64,000 nt of DNA from Ignavibacteriota bacterium (lineage in GTDB: Bacteria > Bacteroidota > Ignavibacteria > Tepidaquicellales > Tepidaquicellaceae), in assembly GCA_016218085.1 (NCBI GenBank), contig JACREY010000008.1:186001-250000 (forward strand). Direction: 5' to 3'. The position numbers and the translations under genes were made by a program. Each line of letters opens with the position of its first letter. The first letter of the stretch is position 1. Positions 27,172 to 35,947 of the stretch are shown here, piece after piece. The notes below the pieces were generated by a model. The model worked only from the letters and a program-made list of their open reading frames with translations, had not been told where the DNA came from and did no database searches.

Positions 27172-27243
27172 TGGCTTTTAACTCAATGGTAGAGTAACGA
27201 GCTTATACCTCGTAAGTTCTTGGTTCGAATCCAAATAAGCCAA
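27172..27243 (+). tRNA. phage tRNA-Ile (anticodon UAU), weak cloverleaf
   Basis: Acceptor TGGCTTT/TAAGCCA (one T-T mismatch), D stem ACTC/GAGT, anticodon stem ACGAG/CTCGT with loop CTTATAC (anticodon TAT at 27204-27206), five-base variable loop, T loop TTCGAAT with stem CTTGG/CCAAA (one mismatch). CA follows the discriminator base. It would read AUA, a codon favoured by this A+T-rich phage. It begins five bases after the closing helix of the large RNA and probably shares its transcript. Confidence 0.78.
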
Positions 27244-27358
27244 CACAATTCAATTTGCCGGTGGTTAAGTATCTTGACCGGTTTAAAATACAAGAAACTT
27301 CCGAAAAATATTGGTAATCCAATGACCATAAGGCCGTTAAACAATGCCGCAATAAGAT

Positions 27359-27384
27359 CATCACTTCTAAGTGGTGGTTTTTTT
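27359..27384 (+). terminator. terminator of the large-RNA/tRNA transcript
   Basis: CATCACT (27359-27365) pairs with AGTGGTG (27370-27376), with a four-base loop, followed by G and seven T. The unit from promoter to here is about 755 bases. Confidence 0.78.
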
Positions 27385-27545
27385 GCGTTGTTGAAATACA
27401 CCTACGGCATTAAGGCGGGCGCAAATTTTTTGCGATAACAAGCACTCTTGCGGTTTAGCGTTACGTTCAAGGGCTTGTAGTGAAATTGATAAATATAAAT
27501 TTCAGTTAAGGCAATTAGATATTTGCGTTAATAGGTGGCTATTAT

Positions 27546-28514
27546 CTAATTATCAGTTATTAATTTAGAAATAAAATGTTCTATTTCTGGATATTTTGTT
27601 ATTAAGAAGTTTTTTATAGCAGGTAAATAATGAGCAATATTCATAGAATGAGATATCATTGCTAAGTAATCTTTTAGATGATCAAACTTAGGATTTGATT
27701 TTTTAAGTTCCGTTTTAAGTGATTCAATATTTAAAACAGCATCATCTTTTTCTTCCTGTTTCATATTAGAATCTGATCTTAAAATACTAATCATTTTATC
27801 TAGCAATGAGAAAAGCTCATCATTGTTATTAATTGTTACATTTTGTGTCGAGTTTGGAGAATCTACGTTCACTTGAACTTGTCCTGATGTATTTGTAATA
27901 AAAACACGTTTATCAGTAATAATAGATGTTGATTTATTTAAATAACTTTTTAGTATGCCTGTTTTACCTCCTTGTTCAACGTGATGTTCTCCTAACCCGG
28001 ATAATGTAAATATATAAGTTCCATCTTCAAGTGTAGTAAGCACCTCAATTAATCCTGTTTTATGTAAAATCGAAAAAATATTTTGAACCTTTTGCTCGCT
28101 TACAAGAGAAAAATAATCCATAAAATCAGTTGATTCTAAGGCTTCATTAAAACCAGTTTCATAAGTCATTTTATAAATTCTCTTCATAAAAAAATCGCAT
28201 AAAGTTTCAACATTCATCTTACCATTCGAAGTTAACTCTGAATATTTTTCCAAAAACAAATACTCATGATACAAAGGAGTTGCCGCCATTGCGTATGATA
28301 ATTGCTGATCTACTTCTTGCCCTTTACCATTTCGATTAGCTAAATCCAGGTCAGTAGTACTAATTGTAAATTCAGAACGAGCTTTAAGAAATTCACCAAT
28401 TTCGGACATAACACCTGCCATAATCGACGCCTGTGTTCTCCCATAATGCGGCAGTTGATTAGAGATTAGTCTAACAACTTTATCGACAAAAGTTTGAGGT
28501 AATAATAATTCCAT
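27546..28514 (-). CDS. unknown protein in the accessory/defence region
   Basis: A 322-residue protein I do not recognise. The N-terminal 120 residues are helical. The middle (about 130-190) looks like a winged helix (NIFSILHKTGLIEVLTTLEDGTYIFTLS). A short beta segment, VQVNVDSPNSTQNVTINN, precedes a C-terminal helical bundle. Such 'linker plus bundle' ends occur in abortive-infection and other accessory proteins. It is divergent from the restriction-modification methylase. An inverted repeat (27516-27552) overlaps its stop. Confidence 0.65.
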   Translation of the reverse strand: MELLLPQTFVDKVVRLISNQLPHYGRTQASIMAGVMSEIGEFLKARSEFTISTTDLDLANRNGKGQEVDQQLSYAMAATPLYHEYLFLEKYSELTSNGKMNVETLCDFFMKRIYKMTYETGFNEALESTDFMDYFSLVSEQKVQNIFSILHKTGLIEVLTTLEDGTYIFTLSGLGEHHVEQGGKTGILKSYLNKSTSIITDKRVFITNTSGQVQVNVDSPNSTQNVTINNNDELFSLLDKMISILRSDSNMKQEEKDDAVLNIESLKTELKKSNPKFDHLKDYLAMISHSMNIAHYLPAIKNFLITKYPEIEHFISKLITDN

Positions 28515-28672
28515 TATTAAATGTGATTTATTAATTTAAAATTGTTCAAAAAGATTGATAATGAAAAGGGAAAAATTTATTATGATAAGTTACTCAATAA
28601 TGGCTTTATAATGCAATTTTATTTGAAATAGAGATTGCTTATTTTTAAAAATCATAACCATATTATTGAAAT

Positions 28673-29710
28673 TTGAAAACAACTTTAAAAATAAAAAACA
28701 AGAAAGCTGATATACAAAACTATTATAGAAATCGTGGGATTCATTTAATTAATGATGACGTACTTAATCAGTACGATAAATGGGAAAATCCAGTTGTAAT
28801 AATATCAGATGGACCTTATGGAATTGGCGGTTACAAAGGAGATTTTAAAACATTTGAAGAACTACCGGAATTTTATGAACCGCACATAAAAAAATGGTCA
28901 GAAAAATCTAGTCCAATTACAACTTTATGGTTTTGGAATACTGAAGTAGGGTGGGCTACGATTCATCCATTGTTAGTAAAATATGGTTGGAAATTTGTGA
29001 ATTGTCATGTATGGAATAAAGGAATTGGACATATAGCCGGTAATGTAAATGGGAAAAGTATAAGAAAATTTCCTATTGTTACTGAAGTTTGTGTACAGTA
29101 TACAAAAGAACCATATTTTACAATTGGTGAAACTAAAATGACAATGAGAGAGTGGTTAAAATATGAATGGTCTAGGACTGGATTACCGTTTTCAAAAACT
29201 AATGAAGTATGCGGAGTGAAAGATGCTGCAACAAGAAAATATTTTACTCAATCTTGGCTATGGTATATACCACCTGTTGATGCATTTTATAAAATACAAA
29301 GATATGCAAACAAATATGGTGATAAAAATGGAAGGCCATTTTTCTCAGTAGATAGCAAACGACCGATTAACAAAAAAGAATGGTTGAAATATCGATCAAT
29401 TTTTAATTATAAGCATGGAATTACGAATGTATGGCATGAACCTACTGTAAACGGAAAAGAAAGACTAAGGAATGGATATAAGTCACTTCATTTGAATCAA
29501 AAACCAATTAAACTTATGGATATTATTATTAGTTCTTCATCGAATGTTGGTGATATTATATGGGAACCGTTCGGTGGCCTTTGCAGTGGCATATTATCAG
29601 CAGCAGGATTAAATAGAAAAGGATATGCCTGTGAAATTGAAAAAGAAATTTACAATTTTGCTGTAAAAAGACTTACAAATTATTTTAATGAACTCAAATT
29701 ATTTCCTTAA
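28673..29710 (+). CDS. type II DNA methyltransferase (beta-class N6A/N4C)
   Basis: A 345-residue enzyme. The catalytic motif IV is near the N-terminus as SDGPYG (45-50), a variant of (D/S)PPY. The SAM-binding motif lies at the end (WEPFGGLCSGILSAAGLNRKGYACEI, about 300). This IV-then-I order with a central target domain is the beta class, modifying adenine N6 or cytosine N4. It starts with TTG. It converges on and overlaps by 17 bases a nuclease gene, its probable cognate restriction enzyme. Specificity cannot be read from sequence. Confidence 0.87.
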   Translation: MKTTLKIKNKKADIQNYYRNRGIHLINDDVLNQYDKWENPVVIISDGPYGIGGYKGDFKTFEELPEFYEPHIKKWSEKSSPITTLWFWNTEVGWATIHPLLVKYGWKFVNCHVWNKGIGHIAGNVNGKSIRKFPIVTEVCVQYTKEPYFTIGETKMTMREWLKYEWSRTGLPFSKTNEVCGVKDAATRKYFTQSWLWYIPPVDAFYKIQRYANKYGDKNGRPFFSVDSKRPINKKEWLKYRSIFNYKHGITNVWHEPTVNGKERLRNGYKSLHLNQKPIKLMDIIISSSSNVGDIIWEPFGGLCSGILSAAGLNRKGYACEIEKEIYNFAVKRLTNYFNELKLFP

Positions 29711-30569
29711 CCATATTTTCTATTACTTTATCGTCAGATGTTACTAAGCCAGCCCAATCTTTTATTGTTTTATTATCTATTTTAATTTTTAATATTTTAC
29801 TTTTAAATTCTTCAAGTTCTTTATGCTCAATTCTGTCCATTTTTGCGAAATTTGTATCAAGACGATACGAATATTTACCTAAAAGAGTTTTTATTTTTGC
29901 TTGATATTCTTTTGAACTATTAAAAACTTTACCGTCTTTACCCCAAGATAGAACTTCCTTTTCCGCTTTAGCAAAGTCACTTGCTGAATCTTGAAATTTA
30001 TAACCGTTAGTATTAGTTTGTTGTAAATTTTGTGTTCGAGATGATGTATCTTCGGGTTCAAAAACTAAATAATCAGGTGGATTATGATAATGTTTATCTC
30101 TTGATTCAGCAACACTTTTTGCAGAACCAATCCAAACATCAATAATTTTAGGTTTACCATAAATTAGAAACTCCGGTAACCAAGCTACTAATGCTACATT
30201 TATTTGATTATTATCAAAATGACTTACACTGTCTTTAAAGCGTGCTGTTATTTCTGTAGCCAAAGGAAACCATGTTTTAATTTCTATACCCGGTTGTGGC
30301 TCTAATTTACTTTTAAATAATGCATCTGGAAAACCCGGGTCTTGTCTGATCCAAACACCAAGACCTTTCCAATCTAAAGAATTTAATTGTTCGATAATTG
30401 AAAACTCAATCATATTTCCAATTAAAGGGGATATTTTAGATATAACTTTTGCTAAATGTTGTCCATAAGCTAGACTATGAGGTTTTTTAACGTCTAGCAC
30501 ATCAAGAATTTGTCCTTTTAAATTTAATAATTCTTTACATGCTTTGTCTAAAACTTCCTTATAATTCAT
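29694..30569 (-). CDS. type II restriction endonuclease (PD-(D/E)XK)
   Basis: A 291-residue protein with a catalytic PD-(D/E)XK signature: D82 in PGFPDALF and E96-x-K98 in PGIEIKTW. It is surrounded by a beta-sheet pattern, with Glu candidates at 55 and 60 in the preceding helix. The tail-to-tail arrangement with a methylase gene identifies a restriction-modification pair. It would cut unmodified incoming DNA and so protect the lysogen from other phages. Recognition sequence unknown. Confidence 0.82.
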   Translation of the reverse strand: MNYKEVLDKACKELLNLKGQILDVLDVKKPHSLAYGQHLAKVISKISPLIGNMIEFSIIEQLNSLDWKGLGVWIRQDPGFPDALFKSKLEPQPGIEIKTWFPLATEITARFKDSVSHFDNNQINVALVAWLPEFLIYGKPKIIDVWIGSAKSVAESRDKHYHNPPDYLVFEPEDTSSRTQNLQQTNTNGYKFQDSASDFAKAEKEVLSWGKDGKVFNSSKEYQAKIKTLLGKYSYRLDTNFAKMDRIEHKELEEFKSKILKIKIDNKTIKDWAGLVTSDDKVIENMVKEII

Positions 30570-30746
30570 TAGTTATATTTTTTGTTCAAAGACTACTGAT
30601 TATTTATCAGTTAAAATAAGAAAAATCTGTAATAATTTAGAGGTAAATCGTAGCCAGCTACGAAAACAAAAAAAAGATTAGATATTACTTGTTTTATTTT
30701 GTTTGAAAATTTATATTGTACAAACAAATCAAAACCGGAGGGATAA

Positions 30747-31244
30747 ATGCGTTACATATTATTTTTTCTAATGTGTTTTATCTTTATTTCGTGTGGAAAG
30801 AATAAAGAAGTAACAGAAACAAAAAAAACCGATTCAGCCGCAACCCAAAACACTGTTACAGATCAGGAAAAACAAAAATTAGAAAAAGAAAATAAAGAAT
30901 TAAAAGAAAAACTGGAAAAACAAGAAGAGAAATCAAAAAATCAAAGTGAACAAGAAAAAAAGGACATATCAAGCCCGAATGATGATAAAATAAAAAAGGA
31001 TGTTCAAGCATGGTATGATTATCAAAACAGCCTTTATAAACGTAAAGATAAAAGTCAGGATTCAAAAGTTGTTAGTATAGACATCGCAGATAAAATTCAG
31101 GAAGGTGCTAATTTAAAAGTAATATGTAATGTCAGAGTTATTTACCCGGTATTTGGAAAAGACCCAAAATATGCTAAGATCACAATGAATTACGCAAAAT
31201 ATGGAGACGAGTGGAAAGCTAAGATATCTGAAAGTTTACAATAG
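30747..31244 (+). CDS. phage-carried lipoprotein with coiled coil
   Basis: A 165-residue protein with signal peptide and lipobox FIFISC (Cys 16), a Lys/Glu-rich coiled coil (about 40-80) and a small C-terminal beta domain (VVSIDIADKI...LKVICNVRVIYPVF). It has a strong GGAGG ribosome-binding site. It stands alone on the plus strand between restriction and virion genes, flanked by a terminator, as lysogenic-conversion genes often are. A surface role such as superinfection exclusion is possible but unproven. Confidence 0.72.
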   Translation: MRYILFFLMCFIFISCGKNKEVTETKKTDSAATQNTVTDQEKQKLEKENKELKEKLEKQEEKSKNQSEQEKKDISSPNDDKIKKDVQAWYDYQNSLYKRKDKSQDSKVVSIDIADKIQEGANLKVICNVRVIYPVFGKDPKYAKITMNYAKYGDEWKAKISESLQ

Positions 31245-31275
31245 CAAAAATTAATTAAAAATCACTTAAATTGAA

Positions 31276-31301
31276 AAAGAGGTATCAAAGTACCTCTTTT
31301 A
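31276..31301. terminator. bidirectional terminator after the lipoprotein gene
   Basis: AAAGAGGTA (31276-31284) pairs perfectly with TACCTCTTT (31291-31299), with A- and T-runs either side. Confidence 0.82.
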
Positions 31302-31440
31302 TATTTAAATCGCTACAAAACCAATTTTAAGACTCTCAATAGGTATTTATAGCCATATTAGCATGGCTAAGAAGGCCAAAACCATAACTATAGTCATAAT
31401 GCGTTCCACAATGTTAGATTTTGTCTCGTGTTTTATCATA

Positions 31441-34017
31441 CTATTTATAGATATAGAAATTCTCAAATTTGCTTCCAATCCCTCTCTTTAATAATTGGTC
31501 TTCTATATCTCGTCGTAAGTCTCTTTCTTGAAAATACTGTTGTTGCTCTTGATCAATATCATAAACCTTAGCGCCGGATATAAAGGCAGTCCATTTATTT
31601 ATCTTATCTAAGTCTTTATCAAATATCTTTTCTAATGTGCCTTGAAGTCTTGAAGTAGGCAAATTTCTGAGAACATGGAGGGATTTTGGCGACATCGTGT
31701 ATTTATCTTTCCCATCTTTTCCTTTGTATGTTCGGACATTTAGCAATTGATCAATCCAATCAGGCATCATTCCTTTCTCTTTAGCTTTCAATAATAGTTC
31801 GCCCGTACCAGGGGAAACGGAATTTATATCAGTAATTTTTTCTTCTCTAAAAAAATCAAATCCAAGCTTTGCTTCCAAGGGATATTTAATAATAGGATTT
31901 AAGCTTGATAATGTTGACATTATTGGCTTATTCCAACGTTGTAAATGTTCTTCCAGTGGTAAGCCGAATTGTGAAAGATATTTATTATCTTTGACCTTAA
32001 AACCAAGACCTCCCAAAACCCATTCCGGCAGACCCTTTAAATCTTCTTCGGTTGTTTTACCTCCGAACATATTAGATAAAGCGTTAGCTAATTTTGTCTG
32101 ATTAATTATTCTTTCTGGATTATTCAAAATAGTATTGATTTGTAACTCTGCATTCTTTCGTGCGAATGTATAAAATGGAACAAGACGACGCATTACTTTT
32201 GCCTCGAATTTGGTAATCTTTGAATAATCAAAACCGGCTTTCTCAGCTAGAGAAAGAGCTTCTTCAAGAGTTCTACCTTGTTTTAATGCAGTAACAGTTG
32301 CTACTGCTTTCTGATTCATTTCTACAAAGTTTCCTATCTGACGCGCTTTGCCAATTTTGTTTACTCTGAAATTATTACCAGATAATTCATCTATATAATT
32401 CCCAATATCTGAGATATATTGGGATGCTCCGCCAAAACGCTCTTCTAAAACTTTTTTCAATTCACTTGCTTTAAATATTTTACCTCCAAGATTTAATTCC
32501 TTTTCTGAACCCTTTAATATTGCTAAGGCAGAATTAACATTGCTAGGAGCTAAAGCTCTCGTTCCTAAAACTTGATAATTTTGAACGTTACCTGATACAT
32601 AATTTCTTATATGGAATGCTGGGAAGTAGGCTGTGACTGCCGTTTTAAATAACTTTGTAAATCCATCATAGCCAGTTCCTTTTGCTAAAACATCTAAGGT
32701 CTTAAATTCAGGGAATAGGTAATCATTTATAAAGTTCGCATCTTTCTCTTTAAGATAACCAATGACCTTACCAAACTTTTTATCTTTAATTGCAGTATAT
32801 CCAGCTTCAATTGCAGAATCAATATCTGAAAAAGCTTCAAGGGGTTTACCATATATACCAACTAATTTTTCAATGGAATCTTTAGCAATTTTATCCCTGA
32901 CAATTTGGAATTCTTTTCTTGAATAAGCTTCGATAGGTTTTTTAAGTAAACTTTCGTCAGGTATAAGGTTCTTAAATTCTTTCAAATAACCTTCGTTAGA
33001 TTTGAATAGGGGACTTGATTCGTCTGGAGAATTTAATAACGAAGCTGATTTCGTTTTTCCGGTAATTTTAGATTCATCTATAAACGGAAAATAATTTCTA
33101 TAAGCTTTTTCTTCAGGTATACCTGCTTTCTTGGCAAGTTCATTTGCTTTGGAACGAAACAAGGAAACTAATTCATTGACTTTAGGATTGCTTGATTCAT
33201 TGACTGCCTTAGCATTAACAATCTGTTGACTTATTTCAGGCGAAAGAGTATTTGGATTGTTGTTTTTACTTTTTCTAAATAATAATTCTTGTCTCCTATT
33301 TTTAATCATTAATCGACCAGCTTCTTCAAGTTCATCTCTGGTGTATTTAGTACCGAATGATTTTATATTTTCTTCAATGACACCCTCTTTTGCTATTCCC
33401 ATTTTATTTAATGCCAAACTGACTTCATCGGCTAAACCTTTTGATGTTCCATGACCGTACACAAAAGCTGAACCAAAAGCATCTTTTAAGCTTTTACCTG
33501 CGGCTTCCAAATAGGTAAATGTTTCAGGAGCTAACTTTGAACCAGCCTTAAAAGCGGCTTTTCCTGCAACTCCAACGACCTTTCCAACTCCTTTCGTTAT
33601 TGCTCCTCCGAAATAGGTTGTTGGGTCAAGCGCAATATCTAAAGCAAAACCTAAACCTCCCTTAAGAAACTTATTTTGAACTCCGGCTTTTTCTAATACA
33701 TCACTATAAGTCGTCTTGTCTTGCCCTGAAATGCCTCTATAGAACGATTTTAAAGGATTTATGTCACCTCCATCAACTAAGTCTTTAGCAATGCTTGCAG
33801 AGGCGTATAAGGGGCGTGAAAGGACATCTAAGGTACGTCTAAAAATAGAGGGTTTTTTTTCTGTTACTTTTAAACCTCTTTTTTCAGCTTCGGCTTTTAA
33901 TTGGTCAATACTTTCAATATCAACAGTTTTTCTTTCTTTAGTAGTTTTTGATTTTGAAAGTGAGCCTGGCGTGTATCCTTTTGATGATTTAGACAATTGT
34001 CCAGGTGAATAAGGCAT
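31441..34017 (-). CDS. large internal virion protein (ejection-type)
   Basis: An 858-residue protein, last gene of the virion operon. The N-terminus is Ser/Lys-rich. A Gly/Ala-rich, weakly hydrophobic segment lies at about 115-165, typical of membrane-interacting ejection proteins, followed by a long helical body. The stretch MRRLVPFYTFARKNAELQINTIL (about 605-630) is like large-polyvalent-protein-associated domains. In podoviruses, proteins of this size at the end of the structural operon are injected with the DNA and form a channel. No lytic motif was recognised. Confidence 0.68.
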   Translation of the reverse strand: MPYSPGQLSKSSKGYTPGSLSKSKTTKERKTVDIESIDQLKAEAEKRGLKVTEKKPSIFRRTLDVLSRPLYASASIAKDLVDGGDINPLKSFYRGISGQDKTTYSDVLEKAGVQNKFLKGGLGFALDIALDPTTYFGGAITKGVGKVVGVAGKAAFKAGSKLAPETFTYLEAAGKSLKDAFGSAFVYGHGTSKGLADEVSLALNKMGIAKEGVIEENIKSFGTKYTRDELEEAGRLMIKNRRQELLFRKSKNNNPNTLSPEISQQIVNAKAVNESSNPKVNELVSLFRSKANELAKKAGIPEEKAYRNYFPFIDESKITGKTKSASLLNSPDESSPLFKSNEGYLKEFKNLIPDESLLKKPIEAYSRKEFQIVRDKIAKDSIEKLVGIYGKPLEAFSDIDSAIEAGYTAIKDKKFGKVIGYLKEKDANFINDYLFPEFKTLDVLAKGTGYDGFTKLFKTAVTAYFPAFHIRNYVSGNVQNYQVLGTRALAPSNVNSALAILKGSEKELNLGGKIFKASELKKVLEERFGGASQYISDIGNYIDELSGNNFRVNKIGKARQIGNFVEMNQKAVATVTALKQGRTLEEALSLAEKAGFDYSKITKFEAKVMRRLVPFYTFARKNAELQINTILNNPERIINQTKLANALSNMFGGKTTEEDLKGLPEWVLGGLGFKVKDNKYLSQFGLPLEEHLQRWNKPIMSTLSSLNPIIKYPLEAKLGFDFFREEKITDINSVSPGTGELLLKAKEKGMMPDWIDQLLNVRTYKGKDGKDKYTMSPKSLHVLRNLPTSRLQGTLEKIFDKDLDKINKWTAFISGAKVYDIDQEQQQYFQERDLRRDIEDQLLKRGIGSKFENFYIYK

Positions 34018-34021
34018 ATTT

Positions 34022-35716
34022 TTATCTCAAATTTCCACTTCGTTTAAGCTGATTTATTTTATTTAATGCGGATTGATACGTATCTTTGTTTGTGATTCCA
34101 GCATTGGGGTAATCATTTGCCAACCTCGATACACGACTATCTTTTAATCCTAAAAATCTGCCAAAAACATTTCCAAAACCTCCTTCTTCTTTAAAATAAC
34201 CTCTATCGTTGACTGGAGCGATAGAACTTCCGTAATCAACTATGAAATCGCTTGTAGGGTTATTATCTGATTCGATTTGCTGAGGAGTTGCACTTCCTTG
34301 CATGATATTATTGATTTGACTTTGGACCGCTCCTCTTTGTTCTTCGGGAATATCAAAGTCAGACATAAAAGCGGAAATCGCCTGACTATAAGACAAATCT
34401 GTCAATTTACCTTTTCTTCTTAAATCAATTAGATATTGAGCTGTATCTTCCATAGCAGATTGGAAGGTAATGGTCTCTTTGTTACTTCCGCTTCCTTTGA
34501 TTTGAGATTTCTTATATGAATTACTTCTTAGAAGCTTTTGTTGAGCAATTTCAATGGAATCGTTAAATGAAATACCGGCATCAGGAAAATTTAAAATCCA
34601 TTCTTTAAGTATTGAAACTTGTTCAGGATTATATTGAGGGTTCTTTGAAAGGAAAGTACTAACTTTCTCTACCATTGTTTTGTAATCGTCAGATAGAATA
34701 ACTCCTGCCTTGACAGAAACATCGGCATTTTCCAATAAAAAGTCTTGAACTTTAGTTTTTTCTTCGTCAATTCGTTTGAATTCAGATTGAATGGTTTCAA
34801 TACGACTTTGATTTGCTTCCTTTATATCGGAAATTGCTGTCTTTTTTTCATCAGTTAAAGTTAATAGCTTCTGATCAATTAGCCCATTAATGAATTGCAA
34901 ATAATTAAGCTCATCGTTTCTATCTGCAACAACAGCAGAAATACCTCTATCAATAAATGTTCGCCCTAAAGCAATATCATCGCTTAAAGCAGCCATGGCT
35001 GTTTTTGTTAGTGTTATTTTAGTATTGTAATCCTCTTTAATATTGCTCACTCTTCCTTGAGATACCGACAATAAAGCAGGACGGTTTTGCTCAGCTACAA
35101 TATCGTTATAAGCAATATCCGCATAATTTGTTAAACTATTTGCTAGCTCAGAATATTTTTTGTACTTTTCTTTAAGTTGGAACTCTGTGTTACCTAATTC
35201 TTCCATTTGAGCACGAAATGGTTTTGATAATTCTTCATAGCGTTTTGATACCATTGTTTCTCGTTCTGCTTCAAGCGAAGAAATGCTTGATTCTATTTCT
35301 TTTCTGCGCGTTTCGGCATCTTTTAGCTGTTGTTGAAATATACTTAGCGTAGCATTTGCTCCTTCGTTAAATTTTTTCGCATTGTCAATTTCTACTTGGT
35401 GTATTGCATCGGCTGTATTTTCTGGCATTTGTGCTGTAATATTCCCGGTTTTGAGACCAATATCTAAAGTAGAAGTATTCGAATTATTTGTTAAAGGTTT
35501 AATCTTTGGTATTCCTAATAAAGACTTGCCGTCAGCACTTTTTCCGGTTACGTCATAATTTTTAATTTCCGAAGGATTTGGTATAACAACTGAATTATCC
35601 TTTGGTATAGTGACTTCTTGATAGTCTTTACCTGTTCCAAATTGAGTAGCGGATATATACTGATGATTATCAGCATTATAAAAGTCTTTCCCTTTTCGAT
35701 AAAATTTTGTAGCCAT
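34022..35716 (-). CDS. coiled-coil internal virion protein
   Basis: A 564-residue protein with an N-terminal beta-like part (FYRKGKDFYNADNHQYISATQFG) and a coiled coil spanning about 100-330 (LKDAETRRKEIESSISSLEAERETM). It sits four bases upstream of the 858-residue protein, matching the paired internal core proteins of podoviruses. Enzymatic motifs are absent. Confidence 0.62.
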   Translation of the reverse strand: MATKFYRKGKDFYNADNHQYISATQFGTGKDYQEVTIPKDNSVVIPNPSEIKNYDVTGKSADGKSLLGIPKIKPLTNNSNTSTLDIGLKTGNITAQMPENTADAIHQVEIDNAKKFNEGANATLSIFQQQLKDAETRRKEIESSISSLEAERETMVSKRYEELSKPFRAQMEELGNTEFQLKEKYKKYSELANSLTNYADIAYNDIVAEQNRPALLSVSQGRVSNIKEDYNTKITLTKTAMAALSDDIALGRTFIDRGISAVVADRNDELNYLQFINGLIDQKLLTLTDEKKTAISDIKEANQSRIETIQSEFKRIDEEKTKVQDFLLENADVSVKAGVILSDDYKTMVEKVSTFLSKNPQYNPEQVSILKEWILNFPDAGISFNDSIEIAQQKLLRSNSYKKSQIKGSGSNKETITFQSAMEDTAQYLIDLRRKGKLTDLSYSQAISAFMSDFDIPEEQRGAVQSQINNIMQGSATPQQIESDNNPTSDFIVDYGSSIAPVNDRGYFKEEGGFGNVFGRFLGLKDSRVSRLANDYPNAGITNKDTYQSALNKINQLKRSGNLR

Positions 35717-35719
35717 ATG

Positions 35720-35947
35720 TTATGTTACTAGAGTCATAGTAATAAAATACCATTGATCAGAAATGTAGTCATACTCGCAATACTTTCTAGTTCCTGAATC
35801 ATTCCAAATAAGTCTGCTTTCTTTAAAATTCTTGGGTCTATGTGTTGGCTTTACAGTTGTTATTATGATAAATCCCTCAATTTCTTGCAAGTTTGGTTTT
35901 CTTAATATACCAAAATCACTTTGAGGTGTTTCGTTCTGATTGTTCAT
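35720..35947 (-). CDS. small virion-operon protein
   Basis: A 75-residue protein starting MNNQNETPQSDFG; the frame extends further upstream, but this start keeps overlap with the preceding gene to about 30 bases. The C-terminal part (WNDSGTRKYCEYDYISDQWYFI) looks beta-rich. Unknown role, probably structural. Confidence 0.55.
   Translation of the reverse strand: MNNQNETPQSDFGILRKPNLQEIEGFIIITTVKPTHRPKNFKESRLIWNDSGTRKYCEYDYISDQWYFITMTLVT

Noticed and set aside
27183-27438. Two 72-codon frames over the tRNA-Ile
   Set aside because: They overlap the tRNA and the terminator and show no protein-like composition.
28595-28675. TATAAT before the methylase as its promoter
   Set aside because: No acceptable -35 box at a workable distance; left uncalled.
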